Part shown: positions 1 to 13,300 of the stretch, in pieces
Layout of the letters: each line of letters opens with the position of its first letter
Numbering within the stretch: the stretch's first letter is position 1
Assembly (NCBI GenBank): GCA_933228895.1
Contig: OW121852.1
Span: 54,230,872-54,294,871 of the forward strand
Source of the DNA: Platycnemis pennipes
Lineage: Eukaryota; Arthropoda; Insecta; Odonata; Platycnemididae
Direction of reading: 5' to 3'
DNA: 64,000 bases
Position numbers and translations under genes: made by a program
The notes under the pieces: generated by a model
Databases searched by the model: none
The model's input: only the letters and a program-made list of their open reading frames with translations
Told to the model about the DNA's origin: nothing

Positions 1-291
1 ATACATAAACTGAGTGTTGTTTTGGAGGGGGAAACCTTGCTGAAAAAATTTAATAGGGATCTGAGTAATAATAAAATATAAAGATTCATGCACGGACCTT
101 ACTTATTTCCATAACCATCAAAAGTTTCCATGCTCATAGAATGTATAGTTTGTATTTTCCAATGTCCTCGTGCTTCATAAGCTGCTAAAATGGAGATGTT
201 AAAAAGATGCCGAGAAAGCTAATGAAATGTTTTTTTCTGAAACTGGAGATAAAATGCAGTAAAAGTGTAATGGCTTTCTCTCCCATAGGCC

Positions 292-799
292 TATCTGCCG
301 AGAAACGTATTAAGTGTGATTTATGTTTTAATTCCTGCTCTCATCGAAGAAAAACCATTATTGCTGAAGCAAGCACCTGAATATTTACCGAATTTAGGAA
401 TCTTTTGTCCTGTCAGTGCATACTTACCAACATAACTTTACACAAATCAAGTACAATTTCTTTCCATCAAACATGTTAAATACGACCTGGTTCTAGTCCA
501 CAATTGTAAAAGTGTGGAATATAATAAAGTTCCTCATTCAAAATGCATAAAGCTATAGTATTCCACACCGTGACGCGTGTGACATTCTCAAATATTTTTC
601 CATGATGAGACCGAAAGGGAATTACCAACTCCATGATACGTATAATCAACTATCGGCAACGTAACTTTGTGATGCACACTAATCGCGATGATAAAATTTG
701 CGTAGTAATTTTCTACTTCTCTTCGATATCGCTTTCTTAAGTCTAATGTTTTGGAATCTTGATTACCTCTTACAATGATATTGAAACCGGTCAGGCCAG
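292..799. repeat. Left arm of a 508-bp inverted repeat
   Basis: This segment is the reverse complement of 3678-4185. Both arms are 508 bp with no indel. I count four base differences over the outer 490 bp and about three more at the inner edge. Homology starts abruptly at ATCTGCCGAG on the outside and ends at CAGGCCAG on the inside. No protein domain is recognisable in the arm. The 2.9-kb spacer holds two LINE remnants in opposite orientation. It could be a long terminal inverted repeat of a DNA transposon or a recent inverted duplication; no clean target duplication is visible. Confidence 0.9.
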
Positions 800-984
800 A
801 AAAAAGGAAATATTGTGTTCTTGGGAGAATTTAATTAAAGGGGTTTCCCGTTGCCTGCCACAATAGTGTTTTTAACATGACACCATAACTTGATAGGACT
901 GGTGCCAGACGCCTTCTCACAGCCGCCTCAGTGAGGAACAGAAGCTGCGAGTAATGTTACCGGGCATGAGGAAAGAGAAATCGG

Positions 985-1695
985 TCCCGTGCATCAAAGA
1001 CAGAAGGGTAAATTTTGCAATTGAACCAGAGGAGATCCAGCGTCGATGGAGGAAATGTGTTGAGGAACTGTACAATAGCGAAAATAGGCTTAGGAACTAG
1101 GATATAGAAGAGGAAAAGGACGTAGATCAGGATGACGTGGGCCCTGGAATACTGAATAGTGAGATAGAGAAAGCCTTGCGAGAAATGAAGGTGGGCAAAG
1201 CGGTGGGGGTTGATAGCATCCCAGCTGAGCTTCTGAAAAACGTAGGAAAACAGGGAAGGGAGAGATTTTATGAACTCGTTCCTAGAATATACGAGGAGGG
1301 CACTTGACCGGAGGATTTTGTAAAAACCGTGCTGATACCTAAACCGAAAAAAGGGGTGAAGACTAGAAGAATGTGAAAACTATAGAACGATAGGTTTGAT
1401 TCATCATGCGGCTGATGTAGTGCTTACAATTATCAATAGAAGAATGGAAAAGAGAGCAAACGAATTCATAGGCTAGGAACAGTTTGGATTTCGGAAAGTG
1501 AGGGCCACTCGGGATGCGATTGCAGTGATGAGAGTACTAGTGGAAAGGAAACTAGAATACAATCTGGGTGTATTCGCGTGCTTCGTGGATTTCGAAAAGG
1601 CGTTCGACAGAGTGAGGTGGGAAAAGTTAATGGAAATATTGCGGAATATGGTAGTAGACGGGAGAGACAGTGTATATGTACAGCTTTATTAAGCC
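985..1695 (+). mobile_element. LINE reverse transcriptase N-terminal part, decayed
   Basis: Translation of the + strand gives the usual LINE linker and RT start: a stretch reading EIEKALREMKVGKAVGVDSI, then PAELLK, a strand ending LIPKPKKG, and, after frame changes around 1370-1480, EQFGFRKVRATRDAI and the RT motif FVDFEKAFDRVRW (about 1585-1625). Several stops (for example within the 'EEGT*PEDF' stretch near 1300) and frameshifts show it is dead. It ends near 1695 before the YADD motif. The DFEKAFDRV type resembles the EN-RT LINEs at 19.8, 46.6 and 49.4 kb in this window. Confidence 0.8.
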
Positions 1696-1872
1696 CCCCA
1701 AAACAGACAATTGCACAATATTTCAGGATAAGCCTTCGGAGCCCTTGATTATACTGCATGAAATCAAAGAAATAGGTAAAAAAAAGAAGACTCGAGGAAA
1801 TTTCTCAAGGAAAAACTGAGGGCTGTGGCTGGAAACGGGTAAAGAGATGTCGAAGCTGTCATCATTGAACAT

Positions 1873-2955
1873 GACTACATCTACATCTACAAAATACCCT
1901 GCAAGCCACCATAAATGTTTGTGGCAGGGGGTGAATTCCCACCAAACATGTATTACATATCATGCATAAAAAAAGAATTAGTATTTATATACGGTTCTAA
2001 ACTACACTATTTAAAAAAAGATAAAAATAGCTAAGCAAACATGCAAAAACATGCTGTTAGTTGCGTAAGCTTCAAGTCCTTATACCAACATGCAGCTACC
2101 AATGTTATCCATTGCTACACTCGTACTGGATATATTTACCGTTATTCATATGTTAGAAGATATTTTTTCCTAGATTTCCTAGATAGAGATTTTCGTAATT
2201 GTACGAGGAAAAAAGGACATTTTGAATCTGCCAGTTCGGCAATCAATTTCTCTAATTTTGTAATTATGGTCCAGTCTACCATAGTAAGTTGGGGTTCGTA
2301 AAATATTTTTAACATCATCACTGAAAATATGGTCTTGGAATTTGTTTAAGAGATTAAATCTAAATTTCAACCTGCGATCTGACAATGATTCACAATTTAG
2401 TTCATTTAATAGATTGGATACGCTAATAAGGTTATCATACCGGCCCCTTACAAATCTTGCCGATCTTCGCTGCACACGTTCAAGTTCAGTATTTAGACCG
2501 ATTTCGTAGGGATCCCATACACTGGAAGCACATTCTAAATGAGGTCTAACAAGGGAAAAGTAGCTGATTTCTCGTACATGATCGTCACATTTACCCAGTA
2601 CTCTTGTGACGAATCCCAGTTTACGATTCGCTTGACCCATTATTTCACGTATATGTTTACCCCAGGAAAGATCATGTGTTAGTCTTATTCCAAGATATTT
2701 AATGGATTCCACGTTTGTTAATTCAATATTACTTATTTATGTAAGTGCTAGGAGGAGAGCTATTCTTTTTCCATAAAATCAATACAAGACATTTTTTAAA
2801 GTTTAATTCAAACTGCCATTTTTCACACCAATTTTCAATTGCTTGTAGGTCATCATTTAAATATTCTTTATCGTTTGGGAATAGAATTTCCCTGTACAGT
2901 ATTGCGTCAAATAGAAGCAGCTTACTTTTTACCACTTTATTGATATCATTAACTA
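1873..2955 (-). mobile_element. CR1/Jockey-type LINE, 3' half (family A), decayed
   Basis: Reading down from about 2950, the frame shows the RT palm (LYREI, DDLQAIENWCEKWQFELNF) and then, from 2712, a thumb/C-terminal region ([44 protein letters not shown]). The catalytic FADD position reads LFDAI, so the copy is inactive. The 3' end at 1873-1960 consists of a (GATGTA)n-type tail and a conserved 'ctgccacacac..ggtggcttgcaggg' segment, found again at 30744-30860 and 48866-48930. The 5' side is truncated near 2955. Confidence 0.85.
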
Positions 2956-3677
2956 AGCGCTCCCTAAAGTCGTTCAATGTGTAATTTATGACGTAAGCCA
3001 TTATGTTTCAAAGCAAATGTTTAAGTATTCACGTTGTGCAGTTTGCCGCTCGTAATTTATAAATCCACTGGCAAATTCGGTGCAACCAGTGGGTAAATTA
3101 TTTGAGCTAAAAACTAAAGGCACTCTTTTGCACCAAAATTTAAATTTATTTCGTTTCATACTTTCTGCGGAACACGTTTTAATTTTACGTTGTATGAAAG
3201 TAAATGATTTTGAACTTGCTATAAGTGATACCCTCCAAAACTCATTCGTTTTTTTCTTGCTCAAAACATTGTGAAGAAGTTATGGCATTCATAATCGATT
3301 ATTATGTTAGCATGCGAATGAGGCAATTTGCAATAACGTAATTTTGAGGCTAACATAGAGTATTCAATGAAGAAAAAAATGTCCAAATTTTCTATGACGT
3401 AAATTTTTGTAAGAATCAATGTACAAAGTGCTTGATTTACTAATATTTATTCAATTCTGCAACCCAATATTCAGTCCCTCGAGAGGAAATCCACAAAGAA
3501 ACTCTAAGGTTATCTCCCAGGAAATAATGTTTCACTGACTACGAGTGGTGGGATTTTGATTGTAATTTTTATACAGCAAGAGGGAAATTGTTTGATGTGG
3601 TTTTGCTGAGCCATAATCGTAATAAAGAGGTTACTAGGGGAAAAACACTTTGTTATTTTATTCATTTTTTCTTGTTA

Positions 3678-4185
3678 CTGGCCTGACGGGTTACAATATC
3701 ATTGTAAGAGGTAATCAAGATTCCAAAACATTAGACTTAAGAAAGCGATATCGAAGAGAAGTATAAAATTACTACGCAAATTTTATCATCGCGATTAGTA
3801 TGCATCACAAAGTTACGTTGCCGATAGTTGATTATACGTATCATGGAGTTGGTAATTCCCTTTCGGTCTCATCATGGAAAAATATTTGAGAATGTCACAC
3901 GCGTCACGGTGTGGAATACTATAGCTTTATGCATTTTGAATGAGGAACTTTATTATATTCCACACTTTTACAATTGTGGACTAGAACCAGGTCGTATTCA
4001 ACATGTTTGATGGAAAGAAATTGTACTTGATTTGTGTAAAGTTATGTTGGTAAGTATGCACTGACAGGACAAAAGATTCCTAAATTCGGTAAATATTCAG
4101 GTGCTTGCTTCAGCAATAATGGTTTTTCTTCGATGAGAGCAGGAATTAAAACATAAATCACACTTAATACGTCTCTCGGCAGATA
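3678..4185. repeat. Right arm of the 508-bp inverted repeat
   Basis: Reverse complement of 292-799. A 60-codon open frame inside it (3828-4010) has no family resemblance and is not called as a gene. Outside the arm the sequence runs into AATAGGAGACC, with no obvious match to the left flank beyond a shared ATAGG. Confidence 0.9.
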
Positions 4186-5099
4186 AATAGGAGACCTTCC
4201 CATAAGGTCCCTTGTAAAAGTAGGACGAAAGTACCACTAGCGCTCGACGGCCAGTACTGGAAGTAAACGGACATTAAGGGGCCAAATATTTTCTATTGAC
4301 GGCATAGGAAGATGCAGGGGGCTGGTTATGGTATAGGTTTGAATAATGATTAAAATCTCATGAATAGTGGCATGGGTTCAAGCCTCACCCGATGATATTT
4401 TTTTTGGTAGAATATCTTTCAGAAACAATTGTAGGATGCCCAGTCCCATGCATTCGCAATGTTGCATCAGAATTTTTTATTTTAACCCTTTAATCTGGAC
4501 TTCCAATTATCCTTCTGGGAGAATATTGTAGCCCATTGCAGTGTTATATGCTTTTCCTGAAAAGACACTTCACAAGCAGTCGGTGTGGCATTGGCTGAAT
4601 ATTTTCAGATTTTGAAAATCTGAAGATATTTTGGTGCAAGACAGCTTAATCAGTCTCGGATATTTCTTGAGGTCATTAAAGCTGTCACTAACTCTCTTCA
4701 CCTGCCTTCATTGCTCATGTATGTAACTGAGCATCTAGCATTGTTCCTAAAAGATATTATGATTACGAAGAATTACCAAGTATTCAACCAGAAAAAATGC
4801 CACAGGTGAGTCTCAAGCCGGTGCCCCTTATCAGAAGATTACAAAATATTACTACAACCTATGTCTTAACTACCAAGGCTATGGCAATTGCTACTGTTGT
4901 TGGCTGTTCAATGCAAAGATTTTATATGGAAGGAAATTCTATAGAACCAAATTTCTCATGAACCTGTGCCTATGGGAGAGAAAGCTGTAAAACTTTCTGT
5001 ATTTTATCTACAGTTTCAGGAAAAAGTTGCCTAGTTAGCTATCTCAACATCGTTTTTGCGATGTCTCCTTGTCAGTACCATTTCCGCAGGTTAATGCAC
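4186..5099. other. Unassigned stretch; possible decayed coding segment
   Basis: No gene is recognisable. Around 4740-5090 the + strand has an open frame (SSIVPKRYYDYEELPSIQPE...) with one internal stop and no family resemblance. An overlapping frame at 4640-4800 ends at a good splice donor (CAG/GTGAGT, 4805). A weak tRNA-like promoter pattern (GGTTCAAGCC, 4375-4384) could mark a decayed SINE. None is strong enough to name. Confidence 0.25.
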
Positions 5100-5124
5100 T
5101 GAGACTTTCTTTAGAGAATATGAG

Positions 5125-5500
5125 ACATTCATGATCATATCACCTGATTATTACTTCCCAAAGTCAATGATTCACCTCTTATTTTCATTATGTGTGCTGA
5201 GTGATATGCTCCCTTCCCAATCTCCTCTCCTAACCTTGCCTTTCCCCCCCTCCCTCTCCCGTAATACAATTCCTAACAAGGCTCTCTCAAATGCCCCCGC
5301 TTCCCCACTCCCACCTAGGACCAAGCATACACTTCCCGCACGTTAACTCCCTCCCTATCCCCTGCCCCCTTCCGCCCCCCCCCCCCTCCCCTCACTCATT
5401 TCTGTATATAAAGGGCTCATGATGTACGATTGTCTCCTTGATAATGACTGTGTAAGTCGAAACCTAGGTCGGTTTTAATAAATCTGTGGAATTTTACGAA
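5125..5500 (+). mobile_element. Penelope-like element, 3' terminal part
   Basis: A C-rich low-complexity tract (about 5215-5395, with a run of 13 C) is followed by a hammerhead-like segment and AATAAATCTGTGGAATT. The same order (C-rich tail on the coding strand, hammerhead-like motif with GAAACC, AATAAATCT, TGGAATT) ends the minus-strand Penelope-like element at 23.8-25.1 kb, whose RT and GIY-YIG parts are recognisable. The RT itself is absent here, so this is a 5'-truncated copy. Confidence 0.6.
5430..5475 (+). ncRNA. Hammerhead-ribozyme-like motif in Penelope-like 3' end
   Basis: The segment has GACT-gtgta-AGTC followed by GAAACC, which fits stem II and the GAAA core of a hammerhead. The first core box reads CTTGATAA instead of CTGANGA, so cleavage is doubtful. 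Penelope-like elements are known to carry hammerheads in their terminal repeats. The better preserved copy is at 23828-23868. Confidence 0.4.
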
Positions 5501-5589
5501 ATTTATTCATTTACGTTATGGCAGGGCTAATTGCATTTACACATTTTTTTAACATGGTATTTGTTTGCGTACCGTTTGGTGAGTTGTGT

Positions 5590-6775
5590 TACATTTTTAA
5601 GGAACCTATACAGGACTTAACCTCACTAACATCTGTCGAGTAAAGATAGATTGATTTAGGCTGGCTGAGAGTTGCACTTGAGCTTTTGTTAGCAGGAGGT
5701 AAGTTACTGGCAATAGTATCCGCAACTGTTGTGAAGTAAATATTAAATAAATTGCATATTTCAGTTTTGTCTTTAATTATAATGCCATCCTTGATTAGAC
5801 TACTACAGTATTCGTTTCTGTGGGAATTACCAGTAATGAGCACTTCATTTATAGTCCTCCAGAGATTTCTTGGATCTTTCTTAATGCAATCAAATTTTTT
5901 TACATAATAGTTAATTTTACTTTGCCTTTTCCATTTGGTGAATTCATTTAAAGTTCTTCTGTACTCATTGTATATGCCTATGCTGCTTGGGTACGTACAC
6001 TTCTGTTTATATAATCTGTTTTTTGTTTTTCACAAGTCAGTCAAAGTTTTGTTCACCCATGGGTGATTTTTTTAATTCTTAGTCAATACTTTTCTCCCTA
6101 GCACTGAACCCTGAGCTAACATAATACCCCCATTCACATACTCCAAAAATTTCAGGAACATTGTGTCAACATCTGTGGTATGATATTCAAAGTTATTTGT
6201 GCAAAAGTAATCATTAAGTTTGATAAAGTTTGTATATTTTTATATAAATTCACTCTTTGGTTGTAGTATATTTACAGAGTTTCTATGGATTTCCATAGCC
6301 AACATATCACTTAGATCGTTGATGATGTTGAATACCTCATATTCATTTATTTTGTTGTTCGTTAGCATGTGATTGATAATAGAATTACAGTTTTCTCCTG
6401 TCCTAGTTGGAATTTTATCATTACATGAGTGAAAACAATAACACTCCATTAAATTCCAATACTCAGTTAGCATTTTGTTCGGTTTCAATAAATTGATATT
6501 GAAATCACCTATCAAATTACTGTTCCCATGGCAGGTGCTCAGAACAAATTCTAAGTCAAGTATTCAGTTAACAAAGTGATTGTAACTAGGGTTGTAAATT
6601 GCAATTATCTCTGTTTTGATATTATTCTTCTTAACCTCAATTGAAAATATAATATGCAGATTAATAATACTTTTTAACGGCTTAGATTCCAATTCATTGT
6701 TACAAAAATTTCCACACTGCCACCTCTCCCATTGCACTTTGTGGCATGATAGCCTTTGATTTAATTGAGCCAAAT
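5590..6775 (-). mobile_element. LINE endonuclease region, Jockey/CR1 type, decayed
   Basis: Read on the minus strand, 6515-6240 gives the apurinic-like endonuclease signature GDFNINLL followed by TRTGENCNSIINHMLTN, where LSDMLA sits at the usual SDH position (the catalytic His is lost). Further down, 5843-5589 gives the linker between endonuclease and RT (ICNLFNIYFTTVADTIASNL). Frameshifts separate the blocks and the copy stops near 5590 before the RT core. Confidence 0.8.
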
Positions 6776-7177
6776 GTGCATTTATTTTTCACCACTAAGG
6801 GGCATCATATTTGGTGTGCATTGTAAAAGGTTCTAAGTCACATCTTATTATGTGGGGGAGAATTGAGGTCTGAACTCATCATTAAATACATATATTTGGG
6901 CATGTGTCAGAGTTATATCATTTCAGTACAAATTGCTTCACCCCTGCAATCTTTTTCATAATAATGAGTTATTTTCGGTTGGGACAGCTACTACTTTTAG
7001 TTTGTTAGAATATTTCATTATATCTCATGCTGTTCCTTGCATTTGGGGTATCCTTTTACTCTGGACTGGTAAACTGTCTACGCATGATATTTTTAGTATC
7101 TATAAAGTCCATAACAATGAGTTTTTAATGTATTTGATTTCTTTTCTCCCTGAGGTATTACTTTTGTTTATTTCTAG

Positions 7178-7309
7178 GAAAACAAGAACACAAAGCTCAG
7201 GCTGTCTTTAATCATACTGAAGATTATGTTATGTTCCCTGATGAAGCTACAACTAGTCTTTGCTGTTGGAATTCTAGGAATGCTTCCAGGAAACAGCTTC
7301 TTTCATTAG
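7178..7309 (+). CDS. CSTF1: CSTF1 penultimate coding exon
   Basis: 132 nt, preceded by a pyrimidine-rich acceptor (TTTATTTCTAG) and followed by the donor GTAAGT. It starts with two bases finishing a codon and ends one base into the next. It encodes [19 protein letters not shown] and continues to RKQLLSL, the next-to-last WD40 blade of CstF-50. Confidence 0.92.
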   Translation, partial: ENKNTKLRLSLIILKIMLCSLMKLQLVFAVGILGMLPGNSFFH

Positions 7310-10300
7310 GTAAGTTTTGTTGCTGGATAAAGTGAGCCTATAATTTATGGATTGCTTAACATCTCTCCCAACCCATGGATTACTTAACCCTAAGATGATT
7401 GTGAAAGTCAAATAGGTGATATTCAAACCTGCAACCTTTGGGTTTGGTACTGTTTTCAGTTTAAAGCAATCACTTTTGGTGCATTAATAACCTGACTTTG
7501 GCAGTTCACTCAGTTCTTCCAATATATCATCCTCAGCCTCCATATCTGATAACTCAAAGTTGTCGGCTGTTTCTCCATGTCTTTCAGTCATAATTTACTT
7601 GGTCTCCTCTATTTCCTCTTCCAATATTTGTAGTCTGTTTTGCCCGTATTATTTTCTCTTTGTTGGTACACGGCAAAAAGTTTATAGAGTTACGTCAGTT
7701 TTAATGAGAAGTTATTTCTATCACACGGCTATAACGAGTCGTCGTTGCCGTTTGTCATCCTGGTTGTATAACTCGCGACACTCAATTCCCGTGAAAGACA
7801 GTGCAAAACAAATTTACAACTTATGTGGTCAATTTTCACATGAGAGAATAAATAACATTTGGTCAGGTGCATTATCAGTTATCGTCAACTTGCTCCTCCG
7901 TTGCATCATAATGCCTCGAGAGGTTATATTTCGTCGATTTTGCTATACTGTCATCCAGGTTGCATAACTCACTTCCTAATGCTATTGCATTCATGACGAA
8001 ATTTAATTATTTCTTTTTGAAGCGTATAATTTTCTGCTTCTATCGGTGGATTATTACAGACATTCAGTAGTTCATCTTCGCCCTCACTAGTCACTAAAAC
8101 TTAAAAACGAACGTTGGTTATGTGGTTTATGAATTATAACAAGTGAATTTGTAACTTTTAACAATACTTGTTATAGCGGACTTCTACTTGGAAGTTTAAG
8201 GCACATTAAATTGTTGATTTAATGGCGTTGTAGCATTTTACTTAAAGAAACAGCAGATAAAATATCAGAATTATACTTTATACATTAGTTGAAATACTAT
8301 TATTTGAGGCGTATTCGAGTTATGATTTATATTTGAATTCAAGAAATGTACTATTAATCCCATCTATAATTCCAACCATCTTTTCCTCTGTTTAATTTTT
8401 GTCTGTTTATCTAGGTTGTTTTTATCTCACAATTTGTTCTAATCTTTCAACCTTAATTCCTATATCTTGGATACTTCATTTTCTTATATGTCCTTATCTT
8501 TCATTTTATTTTCTCACAAGTCTCCGACTTTCTGCTTCACTCAATTCTTACTCATCCATTTCATGGTAGATGATAAGCTTAATGTTTCTGCTCACTTCTG
8601 GTGAAGTAAAATGTATCTCTAGTGCTGATTAGGATCAAATTTCATGTAATGCATCTCGTCTTAATTAATTACTTATGTCGTTAAGTGGTATTTCAGGTCC
8701 CAAATATTTGAACTGTCTACGGGCTTTGCTGGAAGAGAAATGTAGATAATCATTCTATTGTCTTTGCAAACTTCTTCATTCTTCTTCTTAGGAATAAAGT
8801 TCATTTTTACTAAGCCCAATTGTCATAATTCTGTATCCTACTATATATTCCTATCCTATCTCATATATCATACCAATAAGTCCTTTAAATAACTGATTTC
8901 CAATTTTTTCTATCCTCAAATAATTTCCCAGGATACTAACTATTAATACTGCATTTCTTATCTGTATTTTCAGCCATGGTCTCTCTATACCAGTATAATA
9001 TAACTGTATCCTCGCGTGTCTATAAATAATTCATTATAATTACATAATTGAACGAGTTAGTTGTTAATGACTTCAGGCTTTACTATGTGGAACCTCTCCA
9101 TGATGAAAACGAGAATAAAATAATTACACTTTGTAATGGTCCACATTTATTCTCAGCCAGGATAGGCCAGGAAAGATAGGTAATGGCACTGGCAAGCATC
9201 ATGATATCGTCAATATTGTGAAGTAATACAGTTTGAATATATTTTACTAGAATTTTAAGTTTTTGTAGTCTTTCTATAACCCTACACATGCACCCTAGCT
9301 TTTGCTACCACTGACGTTTGATTAGTCTGTTCCTTTGAAAACTGTAATGTTGTTCAGAATTGGAGGATGGACTCCTATTCCATTTTGCTCACATTAAGAA
9401 TGAATTTTAAAAAATTTGTCAACCATCACTTCATCAATAAATGTCTCCTATTAAATTAATCTCCTCAACAGTTCTTCTATCAGAGACCCACCCTTCATAA
9501 CCTTCACTAATATAACGGGTTCATCTCCCTGGTATTACACCAATCAGATATTTCAGTGTATGACTAACCAAAGGTAGTCATACAGTAAAATGGCATAATG
9601 CGGCATTTCAGGCATTTGAATTAACCTGTTTTGACATCTGTGCTATGTGACCTTCATAAAATTTTAAACATCTCGGCATACTGTACAGAATTTATTCTTT
9701 AGAAGGCCACTCTGTGGTGTACTTCACAATTTGTGGAAATATGGGCAGTGTGGAAGAAGCAATATTTTTACATGTCGTAACAGTTCATCCAGAATGCTCT
9801 GCTGGAGGGGCAAATGACCTATTTAATTTTAATTTCATGATCATCATAATGATCTTGTCCATGTTACTTAATGACAATCTATTACCCTCAGGTTGCAGAA
9901 TTTTTGATGTACCAAGCCAGTTTGAGAAATGTGTCGAACCCAGTAAATGTTGTAAGAGTTTAATGGCAGTCAGTAATATCCGAAAAAATAATTTATTCCA
10001 CTGACAACTGGCACCTAAAATCTCTTTTTTTCTGTTCTCAATCAATTCTGGTGTTACTTGTACTGCTGTGGCTACCTTTTCCACAGAGGGAAAAGTAGCT
10101 CCCAAAGACAGCAAAACCTCTTCTGCCTTGATTACAATTTGTATCTGCTATCCCAGTTCCTTCAAGGACTTGCTGGTCCTCTTCCATTTCTTCGACAACC
10201 TCTTCATCGGGACAAAGTTGCATGCCATTGGAATCAATTGGTTCTTATTTAGGGAATAAAGCTGGGGTCAAAAGATATGCTAATAGAATCATCAAACTCG

Positions 10301-13300
10301 GATAGTTTCCTGCAAAAAAGTAGTAAATCCAACATCATCATCAAATAAAACCCCTAACATACTCTCCTCAATCACTGTTAACTAGAATTGTGTGTCGATT
10401 CTCGATACCACCAATTCTCGTGGGTTGGTATCGGTACCGAGAATCGATAGCACAAAGTCGATACCGATACCTCGATACTAGGGATGGTCGGATCGTATAC
10501 TTTAAATTTTCGCGGCTTAGCGATCGAAGTGCCCCATGAATGGAATATAGGTGCGTTAGATATTGACAAGGAGAGGTTGTGTAAATATGGTTTCGAAATT
10601 AGATGGAAAATTTTCCATGCAACTAGAAGCAAAATAAAGACATAATTTTTTCCCATTACCCCGGTATCGCGAGAAAAATTACGCAGAATGCCACACGGGT
10701 AGCCTACATTCCCTGGGAAAAGGCGCACATCAAGAGTTAGTGTCCTAAAGGAAGTTTGATCCACATCTCATTTTCATACTTTCTTTCAGTCCTTGCATCA
10801 AAAATTGTATCATTCAATTTAAAACCCTAACATCTAAATACTCACTTTTTTATACTTTTATTGTTTAAATTAGATTTACAAATGTATCACTCGAAAATTA
10901 GGGATGGTCGGGTCTAATCCAAAGCCCCACAGATCTTGCATTTCATTTGCAGTTTAAATCATATCCGAAGACAGTATAAATTCGATCCAGATCGGAGATT
11001 TTTACATTTCGCGGCCTAGTAATCAATGCCCCCCGCAAACGGAATAAAGGTACAGTAGATACTGACAAGAAGAAGATTTGTAACTAGGGTCTCGAAATGA
11101 GAAGAAGATTAAAACAAAATGAAAAGTTACTCGTCTTGACTTTTTTCTCCATAAAGAAATGAGAGCGAGAAAAAAATTATGCCAAATGTCACGCTGGTCG
11201 TGAGTTCGGTCCCTAACACTGCCTAGGAATACAGGCCATGCTGTATTCCTTGGGTAATGCAAGTAGGCAGTTAAAAAAAGTAGATTATCAGAAATTTCAT
11301 GTCAATTTATGTGTCAAAAAAATAATAAAATTTGGCATAAGTGAAATGATTGGAAAAATATTTTATTACAGAATTAAATCGCAGAATCATTACATTAACT
11401 TTACAATGTATATTTGAGTGACGCATTTGTAAATCTAGCTTAAACGATAGAAGTGCAAAAAAGACAGTATCCACACACAAACTTTGGAAATGAAGGATGA
11501 TAAAGTTTTTGATTCAATGGCTGAAAGAAAAATTTTAAACAGTGATAAGAATCGAACTTCATTACCTGCAGTCCACTACACTCTGCTATTTTCGGCTTAC
11601 CTGAGTTTGGTGAATGCTAGCTCCCCACATGTCATTCTTCTCTTTTTCTTTAAACCCAGGCTAATAGAGAAAAAAAATCTGAGACATTTTATTTTTTGCT
11701 TCTAGTAGCATGAAAAAAGGCTGATCTCATTTCAAGATCAGAGTTACACAACGTCTCCTTAGGAGTAAAAAATTCTCAAATTTTTTTTTAAAGGTTATTA
11801 TTCATAAGAAATTCAAAGATTACTAGTTTAGCATTTTGAAATATTCCATAATAAATTTTTCGTCTTGAAAATGGAATCCCCAGATATTCCATAAATGGGA
11901 TCTCTTGGCCACTTTTAAAATTTTTTGTGTTTCTACAAAAAGAATTAGAAAGCATTCAAGGATTTGATTAATAATTGGAAAATAATTCCTTTATTAATGA
12001 AAATGAACTTATGTTTCTTTTAACTGCACTCTAAAGAATAGTTGTACAGGTTTCAAAAATGTATTGCTTAATGAGAATGTGAAAATAAAAGTGATCTTTA
12101 TATTAAAAGTAATAAGATATAGTCATGGCATCTGTAAATCTTGATCCAGGAAAATAATATCCACATATTTAATAGGAAGTTGATTTTTTCTACAATAAAT
12201 TTAATTGTTTTTTGGTAAATACTATTGTTGCTGTATTTATATAGTTATTCAAAATCTAGGATTATAAAAGAAATGAAATTCAGAATCGAGTATCTGAAAC
12301 TAAGGATCTGAAACCAAGATAAAGATCCGAAACCCAGGCAAGGTTCCGTATCCGGATCCAGCAAAAAACCTGGATCCTTCCATCACTACTAAAAATGTTG
12401 CATATTTTACTTGCGAATAATAAACAAATCTACACAATATACATTTAAAAAATTGGAGTAAATATGCTATTTCTGACCGAAAAAAATTATTATATTCGGC
12501 AGTTCAGGAAGCGTACTGTGTACGCATGACAGCTTTGAGGGGTTAAGGATCACAGTGATTCAACCTGAAGTTTGGTCTTTGATTGGTGGAGTAGAGCTCA
12601 CCCCGTACTAAGTCAATGGCATGTGAAATTAACACTTTCAGGGTAGGGGGGCCAATTCCTTTCCCTGGGCCACCTGTGATTTCCTACGAAGTTCTGACAC
12701 GCAGAAAATCGAATCGAAACCCATGTAAGCATTTTCTCAGATTTTTAGGCTGCCATTTCTCAATTTGACCTTCAAATGACCTCCAATTGACCTCTAGATG
12801 ACCTTGAAGTGTAAAAATAACAGCGGATTTGAACTCAGTGACCCAAAAAACCCATGTAAGCATTTTTTCAGATTTTTTACACCACTTTTTCTCAGTTTGA
12901 CCTTAAATGCCCATGAACCTGACGTGATTGAGGTTAACCAACCTTGGATTCGGAATCAGCGACCCAAAAAACCTAGGAATACACTGGTCACGTCTGGTGA
13001 TTGTTCTTAGATCAAATGTCAACCAGTGTTATGGATGAAGAAATAACTTGTTATGTAATGTACTCAGCTTTTACCTAACTTATTCAACTGAAATTACTAA
13101 ATATCTATACCATCCTGGGAAAAAATATAGAATAACCTATTAATATATTCTTCTACTTATGTTAACAATTTTCAGTCATTATAAAAATTAATCAAACTGA
13201 TAACATATCGGAATAATGCACAATGCCTAGGAATTCTCAACCTGTTTTATCACCCTTCATCAACTTTCTGAAATTTTTCATGGCCTTCACCTGCTGTGAG

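Noticed and set aside
4315..4392. tRNA-like A/B box pattern
   Set aside because: Only the B-box-like GGTTCAAGCC is reasonable; no cloverleaf and no second copy in the window.
4488..4510. TTAACCCTTTAATCTGGA as a TTAA-MITE end
   Set aside because: No matching inverted end with TTAA within 1 kb.
7560..7967. 135-codon plus-strand frame in the CSTF1 intron
   Set aside because: No domain, low-complexity hydrophobic start, inside an intron; probably chance or old transposon DNA.
8400..9560. Decayed LINE RT on the minus strand
   Set aside because: Only one weak stretch ([13 protein letters not shown]) resembles the RT catalytic region; not enough to annotate.
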